DNA of 51,480 bases from Candidatus Thioglobus sp. (lineage in GTDB: Bacteria; Pseudomonadota; Gammaproteobacteria; PS1; Pseudothioglobaceae), in NCBI GenBank assembly GCA_028352435.1, contig JAOMMB010000007.1:1-51480 (forward strand), given 5' to 3'. Positions within the stretch are counted from its first letter, which is position 1; each line of letters starts with the position of its first letter. The notes beneath the pieces were generated by a model that did no database searches, was not told where the DNA came from, and was given only the letters and a program-made list of their open reading frames with translations. Position numbers and translations under genes: made by a program. Below, in pieces: positions 33,269-43,878 of the stretch.

Positions 33269-34357
33269 ATGAAAATTCTAGATCGATATATTATTAAAAC
33301 CATGGCTTTTTATACTTTAGCTGTTATGCTGATTTGGGTAGGGGTTTACTCGTTTTTTAGTTTTCTAAATGAAGTCAATGAAATTGGGCAAGCAAATTAC
33401 ACGATTTCTGAGGCGATGATTTATATCTCTTTGAAATTGCCAGATGTAGTCTCTGGACATTCTTCTGTGGTTATTCTTCTTGGTGCACTTCTGGCATTAG
33501 GGCATTTAGCGGGGACTTCGCAACTAATTGTTATCAGAAGTTCAGGTATTTCAATTATGAATATTACTAAGATTGTCTTAAAGACAGCGCTGGTATTTAT
33601 TGTTATATCGACTCTAATCGGTGAATTCCTTGCACCTGTAACCAATCAAGCTGCGAAAAATTCTCGAGCTCAAGCGTTTGGGCAAAATATTTTGGCCAAA
33701 AATCAACAAGGATTCTGGGTAAAAGAAAATCAATCAATAGTTCATGTTGGTAAAAACTTTGATGGGCATCTATTTAGTGATGTAATGTTAATTAATCTAA
33801 AGAATAATAAGACATTAGCATCAGTTGGGCAGACTGATAATGCGTTATTTGATGGTGAAAATTTGATGCTAGAAAAGATTGATCTCTATCAAATTGATCA
33901 AAGTGAAGGTCAGAAATTTAACAACTTTAATGTTGATCAATTAACTCAATATAAAGTTCCAGTTGCGTTTGATCAAGAGTTTGTTAGCAGTTTACGTAAA
34001 AAACCTCGTGAATTATCTACTTGGAATTTATATAACCAAATTAATTTTTTAATGCAAAATGGATTGGCATCAGACCCATTTGAAGTTGAGCTATACAAGA
34101 GGCTTGTTAAGCCATTCACACTGATAGCAATGATTATTTTCTCGATGTTGTTTATTTTTGGATCACTACGGGATGCGTCATTAGGTAAGAAAATTTTTAT
34201 AGGAGTGGCCTTGAGTTTATTTTTTGAATTATTCTCAAGAATTGGGGGGGTATTATCCCTTAGATTTGATTACAATCACTTCTTGGTTGCATCTACTCCT
34301 ACTTTAATCGTTTTAGTCTTTGTTTATATTTTACTTAAAAGAAAATCAGCTCAATAA
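33269..34357 (+). CDS. lptG: LPS export ABC transporter permease LptG
   Basis: The 362-residue protein begins [20 protein letters not shown] and has the LptF/LptG layout: three membrane helices, a periplasmic jellyroll-like domain (about residues 130-260) and three more helices ([21 protein letters not shown]). The [20 protein letters not shown] segment favours LptG. It moves LPS from the inner membrane with LptB, LptF and LptC. No lptF is adjacent. It heads an operon with clpS, clpA and surE. Confidence 0.88.
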   Translation: MKILDRYIIKTMAFYTLAVMLIWVGVYSFFSFLNEVNEIGQANYTISEAMIYISLKLPDVVSGHSSVVILLGALLALGHLAGTSQLIVIRSSGISIMNITKIVLKTALVFIVISTLIGEFLAPVTNQAAKNSRAQAFGQNILAKNQQGFWVKENQSIVHVGKNFDGHLFSDVMLINLKNNKTLASVGQTDNALFDGENLMLEKIDLYQIDQSEGQKFNNFNVDQLTQYKVPVAFDQEFVSSLRKKPRELSTWNLYNQINFLMQNGLASDPFEVELYKRLVKPFTLIAMIIFSMLFIFGSLRDASLGKKIFIGVALSLFFELFSRIGGVLSLRFDYNHFLVASTPTLIVLVFVYILLKRKSAQ

Positions 34358-34358
34358 A

Positions 34359-34658
34359 ATGGAAGAATTAAAAACTAAAATTGCCAAGCCTAAGTTGGGA
34401 AAACCTAAAAGATTTCAGGTTTTATTGCTAAATGATGACTATACAACCATGGAGTTTGTAGTGGCTGTGTTAATGAGGTTTTTTTCCAAAGACGAAGAAG
34501 CGGCAAATGCAATTATGATTAAAATTCATGTAGATGGGGAAGGAGTATGTGGCACTTATTCGCATGATATTGCTAATACAAAAGTAACCCAAGTAACGGA
34601 TTTTGCTAGGAATAATGAACAACCACTTATGTGCGTTTTGCGCGAATTGAGCGACTAA
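34359..34658 (+). CDS. clpS: ATP-dependent Clp protease adaptor ClpS
   Basis: The 99-residue protein has [20 protein letters not shown] and [14 protein letters not shown], the ClpS fold with the N-degron pocket. It brings N-end-rule substrates to ClpA. The ATG at 34359 lies one base after the lptG stop; a longer frame into lptG is not needed. clpA follows. Confidence 0.95.
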   Translation: MEELKTKIAKPKLGKPKRFQVLLLNDDYTTMEFVVAVLMRFFSKDEEAANAIMIKIHVDGEGVCGTYSHDIANTKVTQVTDFARNNEQPLMCVLRELSD

Positions 34659-34675
34659 TTTATAATAGAGATACT

Positions 34676-36895
34676 ATGATTGAATCAGGACTACAACAAG
34701 AAATTAACTTTATCATGACCCAGGCTCGTAACAATCGACTTGAGTTTGTAACTGTTGAGCATTTGCTCCTCGCTTTATTGAATATTGACGAAGTGATTAC
34801 TTTTTTGCGTAATAAACGCGTTAATCTCGACGAGGTTCGTGAAGAGCTGGAAGAGTATATTGATTCACACACGCCACTAATTGCTCAAGATTCTGAAATT
34901 GATATTGTACCAACAGTTGGCTTTCAAAGAGTTTTACAACGCAGCGTTTACCAGGCACAATCTGCACAAAAGAATACTGTTTATGCCATGAATGTTTTGG
35001 TGAGCATCTTGTCAGAGAAAGAGTCACATGCGGTTTATTTGCTAAAGCTTAACAATATTTCTCGTCTAGAGGTTATGGAAGGGATTGCTAATCGAGAGCC
35101 TGAAGTGATCGAAGAGAATGCTGAAATTGAAGATAAAACTCAAAAACCTAAAAAATCTTCTCTTGACACCTATACTGTTGATCTATGTGAAAAAGCAAGA
35201 GCAGGAAAGATTGATCCGCTACTAGGTCGTGAAGAAGAGGTTTTACGAACCGTTCAAGTATTATCTCGTCGTCGCAAAAATAATCCATTATTTGTTGGCC
35301 AAGCAGGCGTCGGAAAAACTGCTATTGCTGAGGGGATTGCTAAAAAAATTGTTGATGGTAAAGTGCCAGAGGTCTTAAAAGAAGCGAGTATTTATTCGCT
35401 AGATATCGGTATTTTGATTGCCGGTACAAAGTATCGAGGTGATTTTGAAAAGCGCTTAAAGTCAGTTTTGACTGATCTAGGAAAAATTCCACACGCCATC
35501 TTATTTATTGATGAAATTCATACTATGATTGGTGCAGGTAGCGTTTCTGGTGGATCACTTGATGCATCTAATTTGCTTAAACCCGCTTTGGCGGATGGAT
35601 CACTTAGATGTATGGGTTCCACAACCATTGAGGAGTTTCGTAAAGTATTTGAAAAAGATCATGCGTTGACTCGTCGATTCCAAAAAATTGATATTGAAGA
35701 GCCTTCGATTAGTGATACGGTTAAGATTTTACAGGGGTTGAAAAAATATTATCAAGATCACCACAAAGTGAAGTATTCAGCAGCGGCATTAGAATCTGCA
35801 GTTGAGCTATCACATCGTTATATTAATGATCGTCGCTTGCCGGATAAAGCTATTGATGTTATTGATGAAGTAGGTGCATTGCAGCAAATTCAACCAAAGT
35901 CTAAGCGTAAGATTAATATTGGTGTTAGTGATATTGAAGATATTGTCGCTAAACTTGCTCGTATTCCATCACGCCAAGTAACAAATGATGATAAGTCATT
36001 ACTTAAAAATTTAGAAGAAGAATTAAAGCTGGGTGTTTTTGGTCAAGATGAGGCTGTGGGCAGTCTTTCTACGGCAATTAAACTGGCCCGCTCTGGATTA
36101 TCTCAAGAAGATAAAACTATGGGTTCATTCTTATTTGCCGGCCCAACAGGTGTAGGAAAAACCGAGATTTGTAAGCAGCTAGCACGCATTATGGGTGTGA
36201 AGCTGTTACGTTTTGATATGAGTGAGTATATGGAGCGCCATTCTATTTCCAAGCTAATTGGCTCCCCTCCAGGTTATGTGGGTTATGATGAGGGCGGGCT
36301 ATTAACTGAAGCAGTTAACTCTAATCCATATGCCGTATTATTGTTGGATGAAGTAGAAAAAGCCCATCCAGACTTGTTTAATATTCTTTTACAAGTAATG
36401 GATAACGGCAAAATGACCGATGCTAATGGGCGTGAAATTGATTTTAGAAACGTGATACTAGTAATGACATCTAATGTCGGTGCTCACAGTGTTCAACGTG
36501 CGTCAATTGGATTTAGTGAGCAAGATCATGCGCTAGATTATGAAAGCGAACTTAAAAAAACTTTCACCCCAGAATTTAGAAACCGCTTGTCTGAAGTGAT
36601 CTACTTTAATTCACTCAATAAAGATACAATTGTTTATGTGGTGAATAAATTCTTATTTGAGCTAGAGGCTACTTTAGAGGATAAAAATGTTTCGCTTATT
36701 ATCTCTGACGCTGCTAGAAAATGGTTTTCTATTAATGGCTATGATGCACAAATGGGCGCTCGTCCGATGTCACGCCTTATTGAAAAAGAAGTTCGCAAGC
36801 CATTGGCTGATGAGCTTTTATTTGGTAAGCTAATAAATGGCGGTGTGGTTAAAGTTGGTGTTAAAAAAGATCAAATTACGTTAAATATTACCTAA
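34676..36895 (+). CDS. clpA: ATP-dependent Clp protease ATP-binding subunit ClpA
   Basis: The 739-residue protein has an N-terminal Clp domain, a first AAA+ module ([15 protein letters not shown] Walker [13 protein letters not shown]) and a second ([28 protein letters not shown]), plus [13 protein letters not shown] and the ClpP-contacting loop with SIGFSEQD. It unfolds proteins for ClpP. Start ATG 34676 gives the standard N-terminus [13 protein letters not shown]. The stop overlaps surE by one base. Confidence 0.97.
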   Translation: MIESGLQQEINFIMTQARNNRLEFVTVEHLLLALLNIDEVITFLRNKRVNLDEVREELEEYIDSHTPLIAQDSEIDIVPTVGFQRVLQRSVYQAQSAQKNTVYAMNVLVSILSEKESHAVYLLKLNNISRLEVMEGIANREPEVIEENAEIEDKTQKPKKSSLDTYTVDLCEKARAGKIDPLLGREEEVLRTVQVLSRRRKNNPLFVGQAGVGKTAIAEGIAKKIVDGKVPEVLKEASIYSLDIGILIAGTKYRGDFEKRLKSVLTDLGKIPHAILFIDEIHTMIGAGSVSGGSLDASNLLKPALADGSLRCMGSTTIEEFRKVFEKDHALTRRFQKIDIEEPSISDTVKILQGLKKYYQDHHKVKYSAAALESAVELSHRYINDRRLPDKAIDVIDEVGALQQIQPKSKRKINIGVSDIEDIVAKLARIPSRQVTNDDKSLLKNLEEELKLGVFGQDEAVGSLSTAIKLARSGLSQEDKTMGSFLFAGPTGVGKTEICKQLARIMGVKLLRFDMSEYMERHSISKLIGSPPGYVGYDEGGLLTEAVNSNPYAVLLLDEVEKAHPDLFNILLQVMDNGKMTDANGREIDFRNVILVMTSNVGAHSVQRASIGFSEQDHALDYESELKKTFTPEFRNRLSEVIYFNSLNKDTIVYVVNKFLFELEATLEDKNVSLIISDAARKWFSINGYDAQMGARPMSRLIEKEVRKPLADELLFGKLINGGVVKVGVKKDQITLNIT

Positions 36896-37638
36896 TGAAA
36901 ATCCTTGTTAGTAATGATGATGGCTATCAAGCCAAAGGCATTCAGACTTTGGTTAAATATTTATCACAGGACCATGAAGTCATCGTTGTGGCACCGAGTG
37001 AAAATAAATCAGCAGCGAGCAGCTCTCTAACCCTTAATAGAGGGCTAAAACCAGTTAAGATCAGCGAAAATATCTATAGTATTGATGCCACACCTAGTGA
37101 TTGTGTGCATCTAGCGCTATGCGGCTTTCTGAAAGATGATTTTGATTTAGTAGTAACGGGTATTAATTTTGGCCCTAATTTGGGTGATGATGTTATCTAT
37201 TCTGGTACTGTAGCTGGGGCGATAGAAGGGCGTTTTTTAGGTCTGCCATCGGTGGCAATATCTCTAGCTAGCTGGCAAGGGGAAAATTTTGAAACTGCCG
37301 GTATCATTGCTAAGCAATTAATTGGCCATATATCTCATGCGCAACTATCCCACGACACTGTGCTTAATGTAAATATTCCTGATGTTGCTATAGAGAGTAT
37401 TAAGGGTTTTCAAACCACACGCTTGGGTAAGCGCCATATGTCAGAACCAAGTATTCAAGACAAAGAAGATGCCTCTTTATATTGGATTGGCGAAAATGGC
37501 AAGGAAGCAGATAATGGCGTAGGCACTGATTTTCACGCTATTGATAATAACTACGTATCAGTGACACCATTACAAATTGACCTTACTAAATACAACGAAA
37601 TAGATACTGTTTCAGATTGGTTAAGCGCGCTAGGTTAA
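36895..37638 (+). CDS. surE: 5'/3'-nucleotidase SurE
   Basis: The 247-residue protein starts [19 protein letters not shown] with the metal-binding Asp pair, and has [20 protein letters not shown] and [20 protein letters not shown] with the conserved Asn. SurE is a nucleotidase with polyphosphatase activity, linked to stationary-phase survival. It is coupled to clpA (TAATG) and converges on glnS with a four-base overlap. Confidence 0.96.
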   Translation: MKILVSNDDGYQAKGIQTLVKYLSQDHEVIVVAPSENKSAASSSLTLNRGLKPVKISENIYSIDATPSDCVHLALCGFLKDDFDLVVTGINFGPNLGDDVIYSGTVAGAIEGRFLGLPSVAISLASWQGENFETAGIIAKQLIGHISHAQLSHDTVLNVNIPDVAIESIKGFQTTRLGKRHMSEPSIQDKEDASLYWIGENGKEADNGVGTDFHAIDNNYVSVTPLQIDLTKYNEIDTVSDWLSALG

Positions 37639-39305
37639 TGACTCCAAGTATCTCTTAAACTGACCGTCTTATTAAATACGATTTCGTCAGGCGATTGATT
37701 ATCGCGACAAAAATATCCCTCACGTTCAAATTGATAAGCCACTTCCGGCGCAGCATTAGCCATACTAGGCTCAATAACGCCATAGGTACTCATAAGTGAG
37801 TCAGGGTTAATTAACTGCTCAAAATGATCATTTTTGCCCGGATTTTCAAGTGTAAATAGACGATCATATAGTCTAAATTCAGCTTTTAAAGCTTTAGTAG
37901 CTTCTACAAAATGAATAACCCCTTTGATTTTTCGACCATCAGCAGGATTTTTACCCAATGTATCTGCATCATAAGTGGCATACACTGTTGTAATATTGCC
38001 ATCAAAATCTGTGTCAAAAGTAGTAGCATTAATGACATATGCATTACGCAGGCGTACTTCTTTATCGATAGCTAGGCGTTTGAATTTTTTGTTAGGTGCA
38101 ACTTCTTCAAAATCAGCTCTGTCAATAAATAACTCACGTGAGAAAAATATTTCACGCTTGCCCATGGATTCATTTTGAGGATGAATAGGCGCTTGTAGAG
38201 TTTCTATTTGATCTTCAGGGTAATTCTCAATAATCACACGTATCGGATCAATGACACCCATGGTTCGTGGTGCTACAATATTTAAATCATCACGCGCAGC
38301 ATCTTCCAAGATTTTCATGTCGGTCATACTATCAACTTTAGAAATACCAATGCGATCGACAAAATCACGAATACTGGCCGGCGTATAACCGCGCCTACGC
38401 AGTCCTGAAATCGTAGGCATGCGTGGATCATCCCAACCAGTAACAAGATTATCTTCTACTAATTGTTGAAGTTTGCGCTTCGACATAACTGTGTATTCAA
38501 GATTAAGCCTTGAAAACTCATACTGATGTGGGCGGTCAGGTTTGTCAAAATCATCTAAATGCTCAAGAATCCAATCGTACAAATGTCGATTATTTTGAAA
38601 CTCTAATGTGCATAAAGAGTGAGTGATATTTTCAATTGCATCAGAAATACAGTGTGCAAAATCATACATCGGATAAATACGCCATTCATTGCCCGTTTGA
38701 TGATGCTTATCAAAGCGAATGCGATATAGCGCTGGATCACGCATGCACATAAACGAGCTGGTCATATCAATCTTGGCGCGTAGTACGCATTCACCTTCGG
38801 CAAATTTACCCTCTTTCATTTTGGCAAGTAGTTCTAAATTTTCTTCAATAGAGGTATTTCGATGCGGACTATCTTTACCTGCATCTTTCAAAGTTCCGCG
38901 ATATTCTCGAGTCTCATCTGCATTTAAAAAACACACATAAGCCAAGTCTTTATTAATCAGCTCAATCGCATATTCATAAAATTTTGGAAAATAATTAGAG
39001 CTGTATTGAATTTCACCATCCCATTCAAAACCCAGCCATGCTAAATCAGCCTTGATTGATTCTACAAACTCTATATCCTCTTTCGCAGGATTTGTATCAT
39101 CAAAACGCAAATTACACTTGCCGTTATAGTCTTTTGCTAGGCCAAAATTCAAACAAATTGATTTTGCATGGCCAATATGTAAATAGCCATTTGGCTCAGG
39201 CGGAAAGCGCGTTTGAATAGAAGAATGTAATCCAGAATCCAGATCATCATTAATTTGATGACGAATAAAATTAACAGGCTTATCAGTTGGTGTATTGTCA
39301 CTCAT
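37635..39305 (-). CDS. glnS: Glutaminyl-tRNA synthetase
   Basis: The 556-residue class I synthetase has the HIGH box in [20 protein letters not shown] and the KMSKS equivalent [11 protein letters not shown]. It attaches glutamine to tRNA-Gln. Motifs such as [20 protein letters not shown] are typical of bacterial GlnRS. The C-terminal anticodon-binding part ends at 37635. It diverges from the O-antigen-ligase gene at 39365. Confidence 0.97.
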   Translation of the reverse strand: MSDNTPTDKPVNFIRHQINDDLDSGLHSSIQTRFPPEPNGYLHIGHAKSICLNFGLAKDYNGKCNLRFDDTNPAKEDIEFVESIKADLAWLGFEWDGEIQYSSNYFPKFYEYAIELINKDLAYVCFLNADETREYRGTLKDAGKDSPHRNTSIEENLELLAKMKEGKFAEGECVLRAKIDMTSSFMCMRDPALYRIRFDKHHQTGNEWRIYPMYDFAHCISDAIENITHSLCTLEFQNNRHLYDWILEHLDDFDKPDRPHQYEFSRLNLEYTVMSKRKLQQLVEDNLVTGWDDPRMPTISGLRRRGYTPASIRDFVDRIGISKVDSMTDMKILEDAARDDLNIVAPRTMGVIDPIRVIIENYPEDQIETLQAPIHPQNESMGKREIFFSRELFIDRADFEEVAPNKKFKRLAIDKEVRLRNAYVINATTFDTDFDGNITTVYATYDADTLGKNPADGRKIKGVIHFVEATKALKAEFRLYDRLFTLENPGKNDHFEQLINPDSLMSTYGVIEPSMANAAPEVAYQFEREGYFCRDNQSPDEIVFNKTVSLRDTWSH

Positions 39306-39364
39306 TGCAAGTCTAGGTTACTATAAAATTAATCAATTAATTATATCAGCAAACCAATAATTTT

Positions 39365-40582
39365 ATGAACGAAGCACACTTAGACAAAAGATACTCAAGT
39401 TTCGTTATTGGCTTGTTAATCTTATTTCCTATATTGATTAATTCTGTCAAAATTTTAGGAAATATGATTTTATTGATCTTGGTTATTTTGGGTCTCTATA
39501 TTGCGATTGCTGAGAAAAAAAATCCATTTAAAATCCAAGAATTAAAAGTTTTTTCTTGGATTACAGTGGGTTATTTTTTCATTATGTTGTTGTCTATCTT
39601 AATAGCAGATGGATTTGATGCTAGGTTTGTTAGCTTAGGCAGAAAGGCGCATTTCTTATTAGCACCTTTAATAGCGCTTTCCATTTATCAAATAGACTTG
39701 CCTTTTAAAAATATATTATTAGCCTTGAAGGCGGGCCTAATAATAATTGGCATTGTTGTTATGGTTCAGTTTTTATTAGGGTCTAGTAGGCCTTCAGGTA
39801 TGATCAATGCTAATATATTTGGCGATATTGCCGTTGCTATGCTATTTTTATCAATCGTACAGGTTTTTAATGAAAAGCCAAAAGAGCAGATTATTACTTT
39901 TATTGCTGCTGTAGCAGGTGTAGTAGCAATATTTTTATCAGGCAGTCGAGGCTCATGGCTGTCATTCATTATTCTATCTATTACGTTTATTTTTCTTGTT
40001 TACAAGCCTTTTTTAATGGGAAATAAAAAAAATCAATTATTTCTTGTATTATTCTTTTCAGTTTTATTTGGCTTTATTGGCACTCAAACAGATGCAGGAA
40101 AGAAGATAACCAGCGCAGTTGTTAATATTCAAAATTGGGATAATGGTGATAAAACCTATACATCTTCTGCCATTCGTATGGAAATGTGGGAATCAAGTCT
40201 AGAAGCTGCTAAAAATTCGCCTTGGTTTGGATATGGATATCGAAATTCAAATAAAGAAGTATCTAAGTATGTTGATAGTCATAATCATACCGTTGCAGCA
40301 TTTACACATTTACACAATGAATACTTAACTAATTTATTGGCAGGCGGCTTATTGGGGTTAGTCTCCTTGCTAGTTATGTTATTTGTACCAATGGTTTTTT
40401 TCTATAAAAATTTAAAAAATCAAAAAACCTATTATTACGCATCGGCGGGGATATTGCTAAGCATTGGCTATGCAACGTTTGGTTTTACTCATATCGCATT
40501 TGGCGAAGAGCATGTTAATGCTTTTTACATTTTTATGCTTGCTTTTTTACTGCCAAAATCAACAGAGAGCTATGAAAATTAA
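39365..40582 (+). CDS. O-antigen ligase-like polytopic protein, first copy
   Basis: The 405-residue membrane protein has 10 or more helices and the Wzy_C/WaaL pattern: SRPSGMINANIFGDIAVAM, SGSRGSWLSFIIL, WFGYGYRNS and the periplasmic FTHLHNEYLTNLLAGGLLGL with the conserved His. WaaL joins O-antigen or sugar to lipid A-core; family members also polymerise glycans. A second copy of equal length follows directly, so this pair arose by duplication. Confidence 0.85.
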   Translation: MNEAHLDKRYSSFVIGLLILFPILINSVKILGNMILLILVILGLYIAIAEKKNPFKIQELKVFSWITVGYFFIMLLSILIADGFDARFVSLGRKAHFLLAPLIALSIYQIDLPFKNILLALKAGLIIIGIVVMVQFLLGSSRPSGMINANIFGDIAVAMLFLSIVQVFNEKPKEQIITFIAAVAGVVAIFLSGSRGSWLSFIILSITFIFLVYKPFLMGNKKNQLFLVLFFSVLFGFIGTQTDAGKKITSAVVNIQNWDNGDKTYTSSAIRMEMWESSLEAAKNSPWFGYGYRNSNKEVSKYVDSHNHTVAAFTHLHNEYLTNLLAGGLLGLVSLLVMLFVPMVFFYKNLKNQKTYYYASAGILLSIGYATFGFTHIAFGEEHVNAFYIFMLAFLLPKSTESYEN

Positions 40583-41789
40583 GGTTGATTATACAAACTA
40601 CATTAATTCGTTAATTTTATTATTTTTTATTGCTGTAGTTTTTAAGAGGACAGCCATGGACTTAGTGTTCCTATCAGTTTCATTTACAGGGATTTATTTT
40701 GCAATAAAAGAGAAAAAATTACCTTTCCAGATAAAAGAAGTACAACTGTTAACGCTACTTTTTTGGGGTTACTTTATTGCAGTGATCTTTTCAATAATTG
40801 CACACCCAAAAAGTACAGAGGTGGCTGGCTTTTTATCAAGAGAAGTGTATTTCCTTCTGGCCCCCTTTGCCTCTATGGCAATAATAAAGGCAAAAATTAA
40901 TCTAAATTGGCTGGTATTGGGCTCGAAGTTAGGATTATTTCTAATTGGCATAATTGTGATTTATGAAAGTTTTTTGGGTGCTAGCAGGCCATCAGGATTT
41001 TTAAATGCAATTACATTTGCAAACTTAGCGGTACTTTTATTTTTTATTGTGCTGGTTGCAAGTCTTAATGATATTAAAAAACAACAAATAATTCCAATAA
41101 TTGCATCTCTGTCAGTTGGTGGGCTTTCCATAATGTACATAGGTGGAAGAAGTGCCTGGATAGCCTTTGTTTTTCTACTTTTGGTTGTTGTTTATTTGCA
41201 ATTTAAACAGCGATTTTCGATTAAACTAAAAACAATCCTGCTAGGGTTGTTAATTATTGGACTTCTAGGTAGCTTTAATAGTGTCATTAATCAAAGGGCA
41301 GGGTTGGCATATAATAATGTTGCTGAGTGGTTTAATGGTGATTTAACAATGTCGTCTGCAGGCCAAAGGCTAGAAATGATGAGAATTGGCGCTATTGAAG
41401 CGCCAAATGTTCCATTTTTTGGCAATGGTTATCGTAATATTAACCAAAGTATTATTACTGATAAATATAATCATAAAGTCCATGACAAGATTAGGCTATA
41501 TACGCATCTTCATAATGCTTATTTGACAAATTTTATTGGCGGCGGTTATCCGCTATTTTTTGCCCTATTGTTAAATTTATTTGTACCTTTTTTAGTCTTT
41601 AAGAAAGCTTTAATGCGCAATAAGAATCAATTATATGCATCAATTGGCATAATAATAACAGTAGGCTATATGATCTTCGGATTGATCAATCATCTATTTG
41701 GCGATGTATTTATGAATGCATTCTACACTTTTAGTATGGCAATTTTATTGCCTAAGTTGCAAACGGATAAAGATGAAATGTACACCTGA
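40572..41789 (+). CDS. O-antigen ligase-like polytopic protein, second copy
   Basis: Also 405 residues from ATG 40572, which overlaps the first copy by 11 bases. It shares the same landmarks (LGASRPSGFLNAITFANLAV, YIGGRSAWIAF, FFGNGYRN, YTHLHNAYLTNFIGGG). Divergence between the copies is substantial, so they may act on different glycans (ligase versus polymerase). An earlier in-frame ATG at 40464 would lie deep inside the first gene and is not preferred. Confidence 0.85.
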   Translation: MKIKVDYTNYINSLILLFFIAVVFKRTAMDLVFLSVSFTGIYFAIKEKKLPFQIKEVQLLTLLFWGYFIAVIFSIIAHPKSTEVAGFLSREVYFLLAPFASMAIIKAKINLNWLVLGSKLGLFLIGIIVIYESFLGASRPSGFLNAITFANLAVLLFFIVLVASLNDIKKQQIIPIIASLSVGGLSIMYIGGRSAWIAFVFLLLVVVYLQFKQRFSIKLKTILLGLLIIGLLGSFNSVINQRAGLAYNNVAEWFNGDLTMSSAGQRLEMMRIGAIEAPNVPFFGNGYRNINQSIITDKYNHKVHDKIRLYTHLHNAYLTNFIGGGYPLFFALLLNLFVPFLVFKKALMRNKNQLYASIGIIITVGYMIFGLINHLFGDVFMNAFYTFSMAILLPKLQTDKDEMYT

Positions 41790-42768
41790 AAAAAACTTAT
41801 TTGTAGTTAATACGCCATGGCAATTAATTAATGCTAATGAGGCAATTTCAGCCTTCAACATGGAGAATAATATCCTTATTGTTGATGTTACGTCTAACCT
41901 GCTAAATACAAGACAAATTCAAGCATTAATACAGCAAGATGACTGGATTTCAATTGTCTATTTGACAAGCAACCAATCTAATTTTCTTCAATATGCTAAA
42001 GTCATAAAAAATTGTAAAAAAAATCACTACGATAAAATTTTCATAAGTTGGAGTTGGTTTACTCAGATTCTATTTGCTAATATTGTTTCCAGAGATGCGT
42101 ATATTGTTGATGACGGACTTGCAACAATAACCCACTACAATGAATTGCAATTAGGTAAAAAAAATTATCGCACTTTTTTTAAAAAGAAGTTAAGGTTTGC
42201 TCTTTTTGGTTATAAAGTTTTTACATTTAAAAAAATAGATTTTTTCACTTCTTTCTCATTATCTAATGTAAATAATATCAAAGTTAAGCGCCATGATTTT
42301 AAACGTATTAGGGATCAATTTGGTATAAGTAATTTTCAAAAAAATGAATATGTGTATATTATTGGACAGCCTTTAGTAGAAAAAAAAATGATGAGTCAGA
42401 AGATGTACGATCGATATATTATAGGTATATGTGAACACTTTCAAGGTTGTAATATTGTATATATTCCTCATCGTGATGAAAAAATAATTTTTAAATATTT
42501 TAGATCTTTTAATGGTTTAGAGCTGAAGACTATTGATCAGCCAATAGAATTATTATTATTAGGCAATAAAGAAATTCCAAAGGCTATTGTTGGTTTTTTT
42601 TCATCAGCCCTTGTAAATATTAAGCATATTTTGGGCGCTGTAGAGGGTGTTTATTATGTAGATATCCCAAACAAGTATATTAATAAAAACTTTTACAAGC
42701 AAGTGTTACAAAATAATAAATCTTATATTGTTTTTTCGAAAATAAAGAAAATTGATCTAAATATATGA
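41773..42768 (+). CDS. Sialyltransferase-like glycosyltransferase (GT52-type)
   Basis: The 331-residue protein begins KNLFVVNTPWQLINANEAIS, the start pattern of GT52-type lipooligosaccharide sialyltransferases. It has a D-D-G motif in DAYIVDDGLATITHY (matching the D/E-D/E-G catalytic motif) and YIPHRDE where the HP motif is expected, then a small-residue motif GFFSSALVNI. It may add sialic acid, Kdo or another sugar to surface glycan. ATG 41773 overlaps the preceding gene by 17 bases. No CMP-sialate genes are visible in the window. Confidence 0.7.
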   Translation: MKCTPEKNLFVVNTPWQLINANEAISAFNMENNILIVDVTSNLLNTRQIQALIQQDDWISIVYLTSNQSNFLQYAKVIKNCKKNHYDKIFISWSWFTQILFANIVSRDAYIVDDGLATITHYNELQLGKKNYRTFFKKKLRFALFGYKVFTFKKIDFFTSFSLSNVNNIKVKRHDFKRIRDQFGISNFQKNEYVYIIGQPLVEKKMMSQKMYDRYIIGICEHFQGCNIVYIPHRDEKIIFKYFRSFNGLELKTIDQPIELLLLGNKEIPKAIVGFFSSALVNIKHILGAVEGVYYVDIPNKYINKNFYKQVLQNNKSYIVFSKIKKIDLNI

Positions 42769-42785
42769 AAGGTTGATAGAGGTTA

Positions 42786-43870
42786 TTACATAGTATTACA
42801 AGTTAATTTTATGTATTCTTTAACAACATTTTCAAGTAAAAATTCTTTTCTTATATTGCAACTATAGTTGATCGTATTATTAGATGCATCTGATATTCTG
42901 AGCGCTAGGGCGTTCACATCATTAACAGGTGTCAGGTTTTTTTTAGGTAAAATTTCTCGTGGACCTGAGTTGCAGTCGGTACTTATAACCGGAGTGTTTA
43001 ATGCTAATGATTCTAAAATAACCATTCCAAGTCCTTCAAATTCTGATGAAAGTACCATAAATTTGGCATTTTTCATATACGGATAAGGATTATTTTGAAA
43101 GCCCGAAAAGATAACCTTATCTTTAATATTAAGTTTTTTAACTAGGTCTCTAGATTTTTCCTCTAAAGGGCCTTGTCCTACCAAAACTAGCTTTTCTTTA
43201 ATGTTGCTTTTTGCATAAGATTTAATTAGGATGTCATGACGCTTCTGGTCTTTAAACTTGCCAACATGGATAATGTAGTTTGCTGTCTTGCTGTCTTGCT
43301 GTCTTGCTGTCTTGCTAATTTGTTTATAAATTCTACATCTATCGGATTATATATTTGATATGATTTATTTTGATTTGTAAAGAATAAATCAAAATCTTCC
43401 TTTACACCTTTGGAAACGGAAATAGATGGCTTTTTTTCGTATATTTTGGAAAATTTATTAATTTTATTGGCTAGGGGTTTTCCAGACAATCCTTGAAAAA
43501 AGTCATAGCTCGGTGTATTGTGAATTACAAGAAAAACATTGGATAGTTTGCTTCTACATAGAATTCTATCTACAGGTAGTAAGTTAGATAAAACTAAATC
43601 TGGAGTACTACAGTTTTTTTTGATAAAATTATCCAGTACAGGGGCTAACAGTACCCCTCTTATACTCTTTGGAATCCACCTATGGTGCTGTTTAAAAACA
43701 TGAATTTGAAATTTAAATTTTGATTTAAGTTCTATAAATTTATTAAATAAAATAATGTGTACATTATGACCTTCATTCATAAATCCATCTGCTAAAGTCA
43801 TAACGACCCTTTCCGCGCCATTGCCTTTTAAATCCGGAAGCACCATGACAATTGTTTTTTTCTTAACCAT
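42786..43870 (-). pseudogene. GT4-family glycosyltransferase interrupted by an 8-bp tandem repeat (probably phase-variable)
   Basis: The N-terminal half (43870 down to about 43317) begins with MVKKKTIVMVLPDLKGNGAE and reads to the repeat, then runs out of frame to a stop at 43226. The C-terminal half continues in another frame (NYIIHVGKFKDQKRHDILIK, LVLVGQGPLEEKS, EFEGLGMVILESLALNTPVI), with the GT4 nucleotide-sugar site EGLGMVILES. Both halves form one normal protein of about 360 residues. Four AAGACAGC units at 43281-43312 separate them. With three or six units the frame is whole, so the gene is probably switched off in this sequence and not dead. Confidence 0.88.
43281..43312 (-). repeat. 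Octanucleotide tandem repeat, four copies, in a glycosyltransferase gene
   Basis: Plus strand TGCTGTCT occurs four times in a row (minus strand unit AGACAGCA), followed by a partial copy TGCT. Since 8 is not a multiple of 3, each change in copy number moves the frame. Counting codons, three copies join the two halves of the gene exactly; four do not. Confidence 0.97.
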
Positions 43871-43878
43871 TATTAATA

